A stretch of DNA of 25,410 nt, from positions 1-25,410 of IMG/VR virus record IMGVR_UViG_3300035156_000034. One strand, given 5' to 3'. The stretch's first letter is position 1, and the number at the start of each line of letters is the position of its first letter. Made by a program: the position numbers and the translations under genes. Shown piece by piece: positions 12,683 to 20,937 of this stretch. The notes under the pieces were generated by a model, which saw only the letters and a program-made list of their open reading frames with translations, was not told the DNA's origin and did no database searches. Source of the stretch: a virus.

Positions 12683-13597
12683 ATGAATGGACCTAAGGTA
12701 TGGGAACCTCTGCTAGCTGCTGTCAGGCCCTTATGGCCGGATGCTATCATCGCAGGAGGAAGCCCCCGTGACTGGGTAATGGATGAGTCCATCAAACCCA
12801 AAGATATCGACATCTTCGTCACTGATGAGGATGAGCTGACGTTTAACCTCAAGCTGCTGAAGCTCGGTGAAAGTGAGCGGTTTGGCAGGCTGTCGATTAT
12901 GGACCCTGAAACAGCAGGCTACACAATTGAACGCTTGACAGATATCAAAGGTAATGATATAATCTGTGTAGGTGATGGAGGCTTCTCACTGGTACGAGGG
13001 CAAGCCATCAAGATCAACATCATCGTCAAAACATTCAAGGAGATGACGATTGATCGTTTGATTGACAGCTTCGATCACAGCCTGTGTCAGTGTTGGGTCA
13101 ACCCCGATACGATGCAAGTCGACAGCGTAGGCAACTTCAAGCAGACGCTCATCAGTAAGAAGGTTTTGCTGCTTCGTAAGGAAATGCAGGGGCGGACCCT
13201 TGAGAGGTTGCAAGCCCTCGCCCAGCGTCATAAGGCGTACGACGCCTTCTCGTGGGAGGGTAAGAATAAGACGTACAACAACGAGTTCTATCTTGTTCCT
13301 TCTAGTGATGTAGACAGGTACTCAAAGCTGTACGAAGGACTGCTTAACGCTGGCTATCAGTTGACGGAGTACATCTCAGATAGACAGGTGTATCGTATGG
13401 AAAAGCCAAAGGCAAAGAGAACCGTTGACCACCTCATCACCGATTTTGCTCGTATATATGCTGATGCACCAATTGCTCGGTTTAACGACGTACAGTTTGT
13501 CAATAACGCAGCCGCCCAATGGGTAGTAAATAATCGAGGAGGATTCGATTTTGAACCTATTCCTCATCACGATGAAAGGCTAAGAGATAACTTCTAA
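12683..13597 (+). CDS. Nucleotidyltransferase-fold protein
   Basis: 304 residues from ATG 12683, chosen because GGAG (12670-12673) lies 9 nt before it; a TTG at 12668 would add five residues. The N-terminal AIIAGGSPRDWVM followed by KPKDIDIFVTDED (Asp41, Asp43) is the nucleotidyltransferase pattern GG..RD...(K)DIDI seen in polyA polymerase/CCA-adding relatives. FDHSLCQCWV near residue 135 may supply a third acidic residue. Families like this are common next to phage primase genes, but the substrate is unknown. Downstream, it overlaps the likely start of the primase-helicase gene. Confidence 0.75.
   Translation: MNGPKVWEPLLAAVRPLWPDAIIAGGSPRDWVMDESIKPKDIDIFVTDEDELTFNLKLLKLGESERFGRLSIMDPETAGYTIERLTDIKGNDIICVGDGGFSLVRGQAIKINIIVKTFKEMTIDRLIDSFDHSLCQCWVNPDTMQVDSVGNFKQTLISKKVLLLRKEMQGRTLERLQALAQRHKAYDAFSWEGKNKTYNNEFYLVPSSDVDRYSKLYEGLLNAGYQLTEYISDRQVYRMEKPKAKRTVDHLITDFARIYADAPIARFNDVQFVNNAAAQWVVNNRGGFDFEPIPHHDERLRDNF
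12935..12963 (+). promoter_or_regulatory. Perfect sigma-70-like promoter inside the nucleotidyltransferase gene
   Basis: TTGACA (12935-12940), 17-nt spacer, TATAAT (12958-12963) preceded by TGA (extended -10). It has the same architecture as the promoter 390 nt upstream, but lies within coding sequence. It could give a second transcript into the primase gene. Confidence 0.6.
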
Positions 13598-15233
13598 CTT
13601 AGTTGAGCATACATCCTGTCCAGCCTGTCCTTCATCGGATGGGTTGGCAGTTTACGACGACGGACATACACACTGTTTTGTCTGTGGTCATCACACCAAT
13701 GGCGATGGAGGCACATCCCACATAAGCACTGAAAAGATTTCGGATAACTTTAGTCCGCTAACGAACATCTATCATGACCTGCGCGTTCGCTCTATCTCTA
13801 AAGATTCGGTGAAGCGTTATGGTGTAGACGTAAATATGGACCGCGACTCTGATGTCATCGCTAAGTACCCTGTCTTTAAGAAGGGTGAACACGTTGGCAA
13901 TAAGATTCGCAAGAAAGGAAAGGTATTTTTCTATGAAGGGGACGCAAAAGAACTCGACCTCTTCGGACAACACGCATTTCCGGAGGGAAGCGCTAAGGCA
14001 ATTACAATCGTTGAGGGTCAAGATGACGCCCTCGCAGCGTATGAGCTTACCGGCTCACAATTTCCTTGTGTGTCTGTCCACGGCTCGTCTTCAGCAGTTG
14101 CTGACTGCAAACGAAACTACGAGTACCTAAACAGCTTTAACGAAATCGTTATCTGCTTCGATAGGGACGAAGCCAAAGTTAACCCTAAGACTGGTGAAAA
14201 AGTATTCCCGGGTCAAGACGCTGCAATTAAAGTTGCAGGACTATTCAAACCCGGCAAGGTTCGATTGCTCACTCTCCGTGAATTCAAAGACCCTAACGAA
14301 TATCTAGAAGCTGGTCGTGCAAAGCAGTTCGTCAAGGAATGGTGGGGAGCACCAACGTACAAGCCTGACGGCCTTAAGCTAGGCACTCAAATGTGGGACG
14401 AGATTATCAATCGTCCTAATCACTTCACTGTACCGTGGCCGTTTGAAGCCTTGCAGAAGGTAACGTACGGTATTCGTCTATCGGAGTTCATTCTTGTTCA
14501 CGCTCCTACGGGGGTTGGCAAGACCTCCATCATTAAGGAAGTAGAGTATGCCCTCCTCACAAACAAGGAGCTTCAGGAAAAAGATTACGGAGTGGGTTTC
14601 CTCCATTTGGAAGAGCCTAACCACGACACCGCTCTTGGGCTTATGTCTGTTCACAACAGCAAGCCTTATCATCTACCTGATACAGAGCGTAACACCGACG
14701 AACTCAGAGCTGCGTACGATTCTGTCATTAACACAGATCGCGTTGTCATTTGGGATCATTTCGGAAGTAATTCTGTGGATGCCGTTCTTGAAAAAGTACG
14801 TCACATGCACGCTCTTGGTTGTAAGTACATTGTTGTTGATCACCTCAGCATTATCGTTAGTGATCAATCTGGAGATGAGCGTAAGCAGCTAGATGAGATT
14901 TCAACCAAACTCAAGACGCTATGCATGGAGCTTAACATTGCCCTCATTTGCGTCATTCACCAAAACCGAGCAGGACTCGTACGTGGAACTGCTGGTGTGG
15001 AACAAGTTGCTAACATTGTCATCAGGCTCGAACGAGACAAGACAGCAGTAAACGACTGGCGTCGTAACATCACTAAGACAACGGTTGAGAAGAATCGTTT
15101 CAGTGGTACTACAGGGCCTGCGTCGTATCTGCACTACAACCCTAAGACAGGGAGACTAGAAGAACTAGATCAAGAGGAGATAATCGAATATGAAGCAGGA
15201 AACGAACGACAAGACGATCAAGTTCCTTTCTGA
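13587..15233 (+). CDS. T7 gp4-like DNA primase-helicase
   Basis: Bifunctional primase and replicative helicase. The N-terminal zinc motif begins with CPAC (codons 13617 and 13626) and continues SSDGLAVYDDGHTHCFVC, which resembles T7 gp4. The first pair lies upstream of the first in-frame ATG/GTG/TTG (TTG 13644), so the start must be earlier. ATA 13587, 7 nt after AAAGG, is the only candidate and is unusual. Counting from 13644: Toprim Glu124 (IVEGQDDA), Asp173/Asp175 (CFDRDEA), Walker A APTGVGKTS (287-295), Walker B VVDH (Asp399), then IHQNRAGLVRG. About 548 residues, against 566 in T7. Confidence 0.9.
   Translation: MTSNLVEHTSCPACPSSDGLAVYDDGHTHCFVCGHHTNGDGGTSHISTEKISDNFSPLTNIYHDLRVRSISKDSVKRYGVDVNMDRDSDVIAKYPVFKKGEHVGNKIRKKGKVFFYEGDAKELDLFGQHAFPEGSAKAITIVEGQDDALAAYELTGSQFPCVSVHGSSSAVADCKRNYEYLNSFNEIVICFDRDEAKVNPKTGEKVFPGQDAAIKVAGLFKPGKVRLLTLREFKDPNEYLEAGRAKQFVKEWWGAPTYKPDGLKLGTQMWDEIINRPNHFTVPWPFEALQKVTYGIRLSEFILVHAPTGVGKTSIIKEVEYALLTNKELQEKDYGVGFLHLEEPNHDTALGLMSVHNSKPYHLPDTERNTDELRAAYDSVINTDRVVIWDHFGSNSVDAVLEKVRHMHALGCKYIVVDHLSIIVSDQSGDERKQLDEISTKLKTLCMELNIALICVIHQNRAGLVRGTAGVEQVANIVIRLERDKTAVNDWRRNITKTTVEKNRFSGTTGPASYLHYNPKTGRLEELDQEEIIEYEAGNERQDDQVPF
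13767..13776 (+). repeat. ATCTATCATG motif inside the primase gene
   Basis: Full 10-mer, context GAACATCTATCATGACC. The ATG is in another frame than the primase and has no evident gene. Confidence 0.6.
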
Positions 15234-15360
15234 TGATGATAAGATGTATGATCTTTTTCGAAGAGCTTACGAACTAATGATAACCTACCCGAAAGACTCT
15301 GAACAATACGCAACTGCTGTAAAGTTTAAAAAAGATTTTGGAGATAAATGGAGGCGCTAA
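15190..15360 (+). CDS. Small protein between primase and polymerase (56 aa)
   Basis: ATG 15190 after GAGGAG (15175-15180), overlapping the end of the primase gene by 44 nt in another frame. A charged helical protein (KMYDLFRRAYELMITYPKDSEQYATAVKFKKDFGDKW). The strong ribosome site and the fit up to the polymerase start support it. Unknown function. Confidence 0.65.
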   Translation: MKQETNDKTIKFLSDDDKMYDLFRRAYELMITYPKDSEQYATAVKFKKDFGDKWRR

Positions 15361-15363
15361 CTT

Positions 15364-17190
15364 TTGTACTTAGATAAACCCAACTCGAAGCAATGGTTGC
15401 TGGACATCGAGACCGATGGATTAAACCCCACGGTTGTTTGGGTTATGTGTGCAATCAACCTTGGTACAGGTGAAGAAAAAACCTTCACCGACTACCCAAA
15501 AATAAGAGAATTCATCAATGAATCGCTTAACACCGGATGCATATTCGTTGGGCATAACGTGCTCGCGTTCGACATCCCTGTTCTCAATCGTCTTGTTAAT
15601 ACCCGTATTCCTGTGTCTGCTTGTGTGGATACCTTTCTACTTTCTATGCTGTACTCTCCCGGCCTTGCTGGTGGGCATAGTCTCGAAGCGTGGGGTAAAA
15701 GGCTCGGCTACCCTAAAACGGATTTCAACGACTGGTCCCGATTAAGTGACGCAATGGTCACATATTGCCTTAACGACTGTCGCGTTAACGTTCGCGTTTA
15801 TGAGCGTCTGTCTGCTAGGATGCGTGAGGTGGGGTTCAGTAATCGCGCGTGTGAAATCGAGCACAAGGCGTGGAGCATCATTCGCAAGCAACGAAATAAC
15901 GGCTTTGCATTCGATGTCCCCAAGGCTCACGAGCTTTACGCTGAGATACGACAACTCGAACGAGAGATACGAGATGAAATCTACAAACGATGGCCCCCCG
16001 AGCTTCTTGCCGTTAAGCGATTTGTTAAGGCGGCTCGACTCGATGGAAGTCCTTCTGCGAACTATGAGAAACACTGTGCCCAGTATCCTAGAATCGACAT
16101 TAACGAAGACGGAAGCTACACAGCGTTTGATTACGTGGAATTCAATCTTGGAAGCCCAAAGCAAAGAGTTGAAAAGCTTCTTGAACTCGGTTGGAAACCC
16201 CGAGAGTTTACCCCCAAAGGAAGTCCTCAACCAACACGAAAGGGAAATCTATCACCGTCGCTATTAGAGTTTGTAGAGTCTACTGATAACGAGCCTGTCA
16301 AGCTTCTCGCTGAATGGATCGCGATTAACGCTCGCGGTAACATGATCAGTGGTTGGCTAGACATTCACAAGGATGGATTGATACATGGAAACCTTTGGTT
16401 GGCTGGCAGCCTTAGGTATCGTCACGATAAACCTAATACTGCTAACATTCCTGCTGTCCGAGTTGCTAAAGATAAGTCACCAATTATGGGACGTGCAGGT
16501 CAGTTCACGTATGAGGCTCGTGATCTTTGGATTACTCGTGATCGCACCAAACGTCGTCTTGTTGGTGTGGATGCTAAAGGAATTCAGTTACGCATTCTCG
16601 CACACTACCTAAATGATGCGAAGTTTACTGAGGCTATTCTCTCTGAAGATCCTCACGAAGCTAACCAAAAGAACATGGGCCTAGCAACCCGTGCGCTAAC
16701 TAAGACGATCACGTACGCAACTCTGATGGGTGCTGGTGACGCTAAGATTGCGGGAGAGGCTAAGGTGTCGTTAAAGGAAGCGCAAGCCGCTAAAGCACTG
16801 TTCTTCGAGCAGGTGCCGACACTCCCGAAGCTCATCAGACGGCTTAAGTCTGAGCTACGACAATCAGGACGTATCACACTGTGCGATGGTGCGAAGGTTC
16901 TGGTTCCCTCTGACCACATGGTTATCCCGTACCTGCTTCAAGGTGACGAGAGCCGCATTATGAAACAGGCGATGATTTATGTCGACCAAGGAATTAGACG
17001 TGAAAGGATCGACGCCCTTAAAGTTGGTGACATCCATGACGAATGGCAAAGTGACGTACTCACAGACCATTTGGACGTATATGTCGCACTATGTAACGAA
17101 AGCTTTCCTCGATCCGGACGTAGCTTCGATTACCGTGTCCCGATTGAATGTGACGCCAAAATCGGACTTACGTGGGCAGAAACACACTAA
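15364..17190 (+). CDS. Family A (T7-type) DNA polymerase
   Basis: 608 residues, TTG start 9 nt after GGAGG (15350-15354). 3'-5' exonuclease motifs: DIETDGL (Asp14, Glu16), GHNVLAFD (Asp70) and YCLND (Tyr134, Asp138). Polymerase motif A is VGVDAKGIQLRILAHY (Asp403, Arg410), motif B RALTKTITYATLMGAG (Arg443, Lys447, Tyr451) and motif C HDE (558-560). All catalytic residues are present, so it should be an active proofreading replicase. It is about 100 residues shorter than T7 gp5 (704), and I do not see a thioredoxin-binding loop of the T7 kind, so processivity may rely on another factor. Confidence 0.93.
   Translation: MYLDKPNSKQWLLDIETDGLNPTVVWVMCAINLGTGEEKTFTDYPKIREFINESLNTGCIFVGHNVLAFDIPVLNRLVNTRIPVSACVDTFLLSMLYSPGLAGGHSLEAWGKRLGYPKTDFNDWSRLSDAMVTYCLNDCRVNVRVYERLSARMREVGFSNRACEIEHKAWSIIRKQRNNGFAFDVPKAHELYAEIRQLEREIRDEIYKRWPPELLAVKRFVKAARLDGSPSANYEKHCAQYPRIDINEDGSYTAFDYVEFNLGSPKQRVEKLLELGWKPREFTPKGSPQPTRKGNLSPSLLEFVESTDNEPVKLLAEWIAINARGNMISGWLDIHKDGLIHGNLWLAGSLRYRHDKPNTANIPAVRVAKDKSPIMGRAGQFTYEARDLWITRDRTKRRLVGVDAKGIQLRILAHYLNDAKFTEAILSEDPHEANQKNMGLATRALTKTITYATLMGAGDAKIAGEAKVSLKEAQAAKALFFEQVPTLPKLIRRLKSELRQSGRITLCDGAKVLVPSDHMVIPYLLQGDESRIMKQAMIYVDQGIRRERIDALKVGDIHDEWQSDVLTDHLDVYVALCNESFPRSGRSFDYRVPIECDAKIGLTWAETH
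16247..16254 (+). repeat. ATCTATCA motif inside the polymerase gene
   Basis: Exact 8-mer followed by CCG; not linked to a start codon. Confidence 0.5.
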
Positions 17191-17234
17191 GTTTGATAAA
17201 ATTGTAGATGACATTAGACAAGGATTAGGATAAT

Positions 17235-17396
17235 ATGTATCGAGTTATGCAAGCCCGTAGTGGGTGGTACTATGCACAGAAGCGCAATCACTGGGATCAG
17301 TGGCGGATGGTAGGTCCTTTCTTCCGCACTAAGATGGGAGTTAGGGACTATGTATACCGCTGTCAGCCTCAGGATCGAGTTATTGAATACCTCTGA
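17235..17396 (+). CDS. Small Trp/Tyr-rich basic protein (53 aa)
   Basis: ATG after AGGA (17227-17230), 44 nt past the polymerase stop. Rich in aromatic and basic residues (SGWYYAQKRNHWDQWRMVGPFFRT), it looks like a compact beta protein or a nucleic-acid binder. No known family. Confidence 0.6.
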   Translation: MYRVMQARSGWYYAQKRNHWDQWRMVGPFFRTKMGVRDYVYRCQPQDRVIEYL

Positions 17397-17514
17397 CATT
17401 GAACGTATCATTCGAGATACGATTGATGAGACCCTCGTCTATTGGGACGGCTATTATATCGAGCATCATATTATCGAAGATATCGTAAAATTAGTGCTTG
17501 ACAAACACCTCTAA
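17350..17514 (+). CDS. Small acidic protein (54 aa) overlapping the previous gene
   Basis: ATG preceded by GGGAG (17336-17340) at 9 nt, sharing 47 nt with the gene before it in another frame. The composition is helical and acidic (SDIERIIRDTIDETLVYWDG). Its end overlaps the -35 of the 17498 promoter. Unknown function. Confidence 0.5.
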   Translation: MYTAVSLRIELLNTSDIERIIRDTIDETLVYWDGYYIEHHIIEDIVKLVLDKHL

Positions 17515-17526
17515 GTTTGGTATACT
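17498..17526 (+). promoter_or_regulatory. Sigma-70 promoter before the ssDNA-binding protein gene
   Basis: TTGACA (17498-17503), 17-nt spacer, TATACT (17521-17526) with TGG before it (extended -10). Architecture matches the 12545 promoter, including CTTGACA and a TTTGG or TCTGG just before the -10. Expected transcript start is near 17533, giving a roughly 40-nt leader with a small TCTAG/CTAGA stem (17545-17557). Confidence 0.8.
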
Positions 17527-17572
17527 GTCTATCTAGGGTGATGCTCTAGGTTCTAGAAACGAAGGATAGAAA

Positions 17573-18118
17573 TTGGCTAAAGACAAAGAAATCATTTATC
17601 TCCGTGGTAAGCTGTTCTGGACGAAGGTCCTTGGTGAGCCTGTTTTGAATTACAACAAGGACGGTCACATCTGGACGTTTGATCTGGCCCTCGACAAGGA
17701 CGGCCTGAAGCAGGCTAAGCAGCACAAGGAGCTGAACATCAAGGATAAGGACGATGAGCGTGGTTCGTTCATCACTGTCAAGCAGAAGTACGAGCGTACA
17801 GATAAAGACGGCAACGTCAAGTACAACGACCCTATCAAGGTCCTCGATGCCGCTGGTAAGAAGTGGGATGGAGAGACGAAGATCGGTAACGAGACGCTAG
17901 CAGATGTCAAGCTAGAGATTCGTAACTGGGGTCCCGGCAAGTACCCGTCTGTGTATCCTCGTGCTATTCGCATTCTTGACCACAAGGAATATCAGGCTCA
18001 GGAGTTTGCTCCTCTAGCTGAAGACGATGAATACTACAAGCAGACTGCCGCAGAAGATGAGCAGTTTCAGAAGGACTTCGGTAGTCGCGAAGATATTGAC
18101 GACGACTTTCCCGAGTAA
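17573..18118 (+). CDS. T7 gp2.5-like single-stranded DNA-binding protein
   Basis: 181 residues, TTG start after AAGGA (17562-17566). It binds exposed single strands at the fork and recruits polymerase and helicase. The body (about 5-140) is a beta-rich, Lys-rich OB-fold-like domain with PIKVLDAAGKKWDG and DVKLEIRNWGPGKYPSVYPRAI, matching the order of strands in gp2.5. The C-terminus is strongly acidic and ends DIDDDFPE, the tail type that contacts replication partners. Overall identity to T7 gp2.5 seems low, so the call rests on layout, tail and gene order. Its own promoter fits a need for high expression. Confidence 0.8.
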   Translation: MAKDKEIIYLRGKLFWTKVLGEPVLNYNKDGHIWTFDLALDKDGLKQAKQHKELNIKDKDDERGSFITVKQKYERTDKDGNVKYNDPIKVLDAAGKKWDGETKIGNETLADVKLEIRNWGPGKYPSVYPRAIRILDHKEYQAQEFAPLAEDDEYYKQTAAEDEQFQKDFGSREDIDDDFPE

Positions 18119-18266
18119 GCTGTCTATGGATGGCTGAGTTAGCCGAGACTCTGCACTAGGGGTAGTCCTATGTGTTTGTCGGCAGAGACAATTCGCCGCG
18201 AATAGCAGGCGTACCGCTAGCATGTCCCGGTGGGTGGAAGGCCCACATCTTATTCAAGGAACGCCA
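18119..18266. other. Intergenic region with hairpins
   Basis: No clear gene. GCCGA (18142-18146) can pair with TCGGC (18179-18183) around an inner TAGG/CCTA stem, and GTGGG/CCCAC (18230-18246) forms a second hairpin. An 11-codon frame (ATG 18170, MCLSAETIRRE) follows AGGGG. This may be an mRNA leader or spacer between the abundant SSB transcript and the next genes. Confidence 0.35.
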
Positions 18267-18491
18267 ATGCAGCGCTATACCTTTCGCGTCGTTCGCGAAG
18301 TCTCTTATGTTGAAGATGTTGATATTACAATTGCTACAGATGAGGGCTTCGAAGTCGCTAAGGCATACGCTGCCTCTTGGGGTGACGGACACCTGAACGT
18401 CGACTGGCCCGTAATCGAAAGGATTACTATCGAAAACCGAGACCCACAAGAATTCCTAACGATTGATGTTGAAGCCCATGCCCAAGATTAA
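18267..18491 (+). CDS. Hypothetical protein (74 aa)
   Basis: ATG 18267 chosen because AAGGA (18256-18260) lies 6 nt upstream; the frame is open to an ATG at 18222 without a ribosome site. The protein starts MQRYTFRVVREVSYVEDVDI and is beta-rich and acidic (VDWPVIERITIENRD). No known domain. Its end overlaps the next start. Confidence 0.6.
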   Translation: MQRYTFRVVREVSYVEDVDITIATDEGFEVAKAYAASWGDGHLNVDWPVIERITIENRDPQEFLTIDVEAHAQD

Positions 18492-18618
18492 AGACACAAT
18501 TAAGAAATTGCAAGATTCCTGTAAACATAAGTGGGTAGGCCGAGGTCGAGAAGGTCTTGGTGGATGGAGCGCTTGGGAATGTTCTGAATGTGGAAAAAAA
18601 GAAGGACATGCTCGATAA
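18478..18618 (+). CDS. Small zinc-finger-like protein (46 aa)
   Basis: ATG overlaps the end of the previous gene by 14 nt; TAATG joins it to the nuclease gene. A basic helix (MPKIKDTIKKLQ) is followed by CKHKW and WECSECGKKEGHAR, i.e. Cys15-x-His17 and Cys35-x-x-Cys38, enough for one zinc site. Probably nucleic-acid binding. Its first four residues (MPKI) are the same as those of the next protein. Confidence 0.6.
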   Translation: MPKIKDTIKKLQDSCKHKWVGRGREGLGGWSAWECSECGKKEGHAR

Positions 18619-19475
18619 TGCCCAAGATTAATACCATACCAGAGGATATTTATGCGCTCTTTGATCCGTCAAGCCATCACGAGGTCAGCGAGGAGAACCT
18701 CGACAGCTTCTGCAATGGACTTAAAGACCTCATCAGAACCCGCCTTGCCAAGCAAGACAGAGACGGTGCGACGCTTAGATTTAGCAGTCTCGGGCGACCA
18801 GATCGGCAACTCTGGTATATGGAAAACACCAAGAAAGAAGATAAAGAAGTCCTAGAAGGCAAGACGCTACTGAAGTTTCTTTACGGGGACGTCATCGAGC
18901 AGCTAATGCTTTTGCTCGTTAAAGAGAGTGGACACGAAGTTCGAGACGAACAGTTGGAGATTGAGGTTGACGGAGTCAAAGGACATATTGACGCAATTAT
19001 TGACGGAGTTACCGTCGATGTCAAATCGGCAAGTCCTCAGTCTTTCACGAAGTTTGAGAGAGGAACTCTATTCGAGAACGATTCGTTTGGATACATCGGT
19101 CAAATCAGCGGATACGCCTCAGTTCTCACCCCCGAAACAGGAGGCGCTTTCTTAGCGTTCGATAAGGTTCATGGAGATATTTGCGTACTGCCTGTTGGCA
19201 CTTCTATTACCAATGGCTTTGGTGTTAGAGATAGAGTGGCGCACCTCAAGGAAGTTATTGCGTCGCCTGAGAAGCCTCCAAGATGCTACAGCGACGTTGA
19301 AGACGGCAAGAGCGGAAATCGGAAGCTCTCTGTCCAATGCTCGTATTGCGCATTCAAGAACGCTAAAGATGACCCCTGCTGGCCGGGACTACGAACCTTC
19401 TTGTACTCATCTGGTCCTCGACACCTCACTCATGTGGCGAAGCTGCCCGATGTGCCTGAGGTCCCTACACGATGA
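18618..19475 (+). CDS. PD-(D/E)XK exonuclease with Cys cluster (Cas4/RecB-like)
   Basis: 285 residues from ATG 18618 (TAATG overlap). RecB-type nuclease marks: Glu94 in GDVIEQL, Asp124 in GHIDAIID, DVKSAS with Asp134/Lys136, and the QISGYAS motif with Gln162. Four C-terminal Cys (223, 241, 244, 254; CSYC...CW) may bind iron-sulfur or zinc, as in Cas4/AddB-like nucleases. In this gene position phages use a 5'-3' exonuclease for host DNA breakdown and recombination, analogous to T7 gp6, though the fold differs. Followed by endonuclease I with a 4-nt overlap. Confidence 0.8.
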   Translation: MPKINTIPEDIYALFDPSSHHEVSEENLDSFCNGLKDLIRTRLAKQDRDGATLRFSSLGRPDRQLWYMENTKKEDKEVLEGKTLLKFLYGDVIEQLMLLLVKESGHEVRDEQLEIEVDGVKGHIDAIIDGVTVDVKSASPQSFTKFERGTLFENDSFGYIGQISGYASVLTPETGGAFLAFDKVHGDICVLPVGTSITNGFGVRDRVAHLKEVIASPEKPPRCYSDVEDGKSGNRKLSVQCSYCAFKNAKDDPCWPGLRTFLYSSGPRHLTHVAKLPDVPEVPTR

Positions 19476-19867
19476 CAGGCAAGCGATCCGTAAGGGTCAA
19501 GACAAAGGACAACCATTTCCGTTCAAAGTTTGAGGCATCTCTTTTCGGTCTTGCAAAGGCTAGTAAAAAAGAGCTTGACTTTGAGCCGAAAGATGCTATA
19601 ATAGACTATAGCATACACTTCCGCTACCAACCAGATTTCAGACTGTCAAACGGGATACTTGTAGAAGCCAAAGGACAGCTCGACGTTTGGGATAGACGGA
19701 AGATGGCAGCTGTAAAAGCTGCACGACCAGAACTTGATATCCGCTTCGTGTTTCAGAACGCCCGAACAAAGTTAAGTAGGAACGGCAAGACGTACGCACA
19801 GTGGGCAGAAGGCGCTGGTTTCCCTTGGGCCGAAGGCTCGATACCTATCGAATGGTGGACTGAATAA
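19472..19867 (+). CDS. T7-like endonuclease I (Holliday junction resolvase)
   Basis: 131 residues. It cuts branched DNA and helps break down host DNA. It aligns by eye with T7 gp3: FRSKFEASL (Glu21), YQPDFRLSNGILVEAKG (Asp55, Glu65, Lys67), DRRKMAAVKAARPELDIRFVFQ and a C-terminal SIPIEWW. The catalytic set sits at almost the same positions as in T7 (20, 55, 65, 67). ATGA overlap with the exonuclease gene suggests joint expression. Confidence 0.92.
   Translation: MTGKRSVRVKTKDNHFRSKFEASLFGLAKASKKELDFEPKDAIIDYSIHFRYQPDFRLSNGILVEAKGQLDVWDRRKMAAVKAARPELDIRFVFQNARTKLSRNGKTYAQWAEGAGFPWAEGSIPIEWWTE
19575..19602 (+). promoter_or_regulatory. Possible promoter inside the endonuclease I gene
   Basis: TTGACT (19575-19580), 16-nt spacer, TATAAT (19597-19602) with TGC before the -10. 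It is close to consensus and shares the extended -10 of the 12545 and 17498 promoters, but it is intragenic. Confidence 0.4.
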
Positions 19868-20052
19868 TGAAGAACCCCTTTACAAAGGAGAATACAGAAG
19901 TGGCTACATCTAAGGAACTCGTTAATCGAGACGAACTACTCGAACTCTTGAGCTACGTATACGGACAGCCTCAGCGCATCCGTGATGATCGTTACCGCGA
20001 ATTGCGGGCTAAGTACGACGAACAGGTAGCAGCTACTTCCTCAAATGGATAA
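19867..20052 (+). CDS. Hypothetical protein (61 aa)
   Basis: TAATG overlap with the endonuclease gene. Charged and helical (NRDELLELLSYVYG and YRELRAKYDEQVAA), no Cys. It may begin instead at a GTG within the first 14 codons, after AAAGGAG (19884-19890). Unknown function. Confidence 0.6.
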   Translation: MKNPFTKENTEVATSKELVNRDELLELLSYVYGQPQRIRDDRYRELRAKYDEQVAATSSNG

Positions 20053-20176
20053 AGCGACTATCGAAGAATTGAACAGGCTCTTTAGTCAGACTGTTCCTCT
20101 GATCCCAACAAATCCTTTCGAAGCTCTCGTAAGGAATAGGTGGCCGGAGATTTACAAAGCGCTTGTTAACAATTAA
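20045..20176 (+). CDS. Hypothetical protein (43 aa)
   Basis: ATG overlaps the previous gene's end by 8 nt. A short helical protein (MDKATIEELNRLFSQ ... FEALVRNRWPEIYKALVNN). No own ribosome site, so it would depend on coupling. Unknown. Confidence 0.5.
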   Translation: MDKATIEELNRLFSQTVPLIPTNPFEALVRNRWPEIYKALVNN

Positions 20177-20187
20177 AGGTATTCTGG

Positions 20188-20937
20188 ATGGGCACACGCC
20201 ATCTAATCATCCCGGATAGTCATGCTCATCCAGATTACAACAACGACAGGTTTACGTGGGTAGGGAAACTTATCCACGATACCCGTCCTGATGTTGTCGT
20301 AAACATCGGTGATCTTGCAGACATGGCTTCCCTCTGCTTCCACTCTAAACCAATCGAGTTGGAAGGCGCACGTTACAAAGCTGACTGTGAGGTCGCGATT
20401 GACGCACAAGAACGTATATTTCACGAGGTACGGAAGCATAAGAAAAAGCTACCCCGCTTCGTGTGGACTTTGGGTAACCACGACATACGGCCCGCTAGGT
20501 TCGTCGAAGCTAATCCCGTCTTCCAAGGACACGTCAAGAATGAAGACATCGGCTATAAGGATTTTCCTTGGGAAGTATATCCGTTTCTTGACACTGTTCG
20601 TATTGACGGTATCGCTTATAGCCATTATTTTACAAGTGGTGTCATGGGTCGCCCAATTGGTGGTCAGCACCCTGCTTGGACTATCATAAAGAAAACAAAC
20701 GAAAGCAGCACCTGTGGACACTCACACGTCACTGACTATAAGATTGACAGGACACCCGGACGCTCACTTATGGGACTCGTTGTGGGCTCTTATATCGACT
20801 ATCAGGCCGGATATGCAGGTCGAGCAAACGACATGTGGAGTCGAGGGGTCGCGATCTGTGACAATGTGGAGGACGGTCTCTACGACTTCCAGTGGATCAG
20901 CTTGAACCAGATAGCAAAGGAATACGGCAATGGTTGA
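20188..20937 (+). CDS. Calcineurin-like metallophosphoesterase
   Basis: 249 residues, ATG after AAAGG. Metal-binding signature in order: PDSHAH (Asp10, His12), NIGDLADM (Asp42), LGNHD (Asn97, His98), YSHYF (His146) and CGHSH (His178, His180). These enzymes hydrolyse phosphomono- or diesters; in replication clusters they may act on DNA ends or nucleotides. The motifs are complete, so it should be active, but the substrate cannot be read from the sequence. It follows the two nucleases and precedes the zinc-ribbon pair. Confidence 0.88.
   Translation: MGTRHLIIPDSHAHPDYNNDRFTWVGKLIHDTRPDVVVNIGDLADMASLCFHSKPIELEGARYKADCEVAIDAQERIFHEVRKHKKKLPRFVWTLGNHDIRPARFVEANPVFQGHVKNEDIGYKDFPWEVYPFLDTVRIDGIAYSHYFTSGVMGRPIGGQHPAWTIIKKTNESSTCGHSHVTDYKIDRTPGRSLMGLVVGSYIDYQAGYAGRANDMWSRGVAICDNVEDGLYDFQWISLNQIAKEYGNG

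Noticed and set aside
16979-17233. 84-codon + frame overlapping the end of the polymerase gene
   Set aside because: Mostly inside the polymerase gene in another frame. The last part (KFDKIVDDIRQGLG) looks protein-like and could be a 27-codon gene from GTG 17150, but there is no ribosome site.
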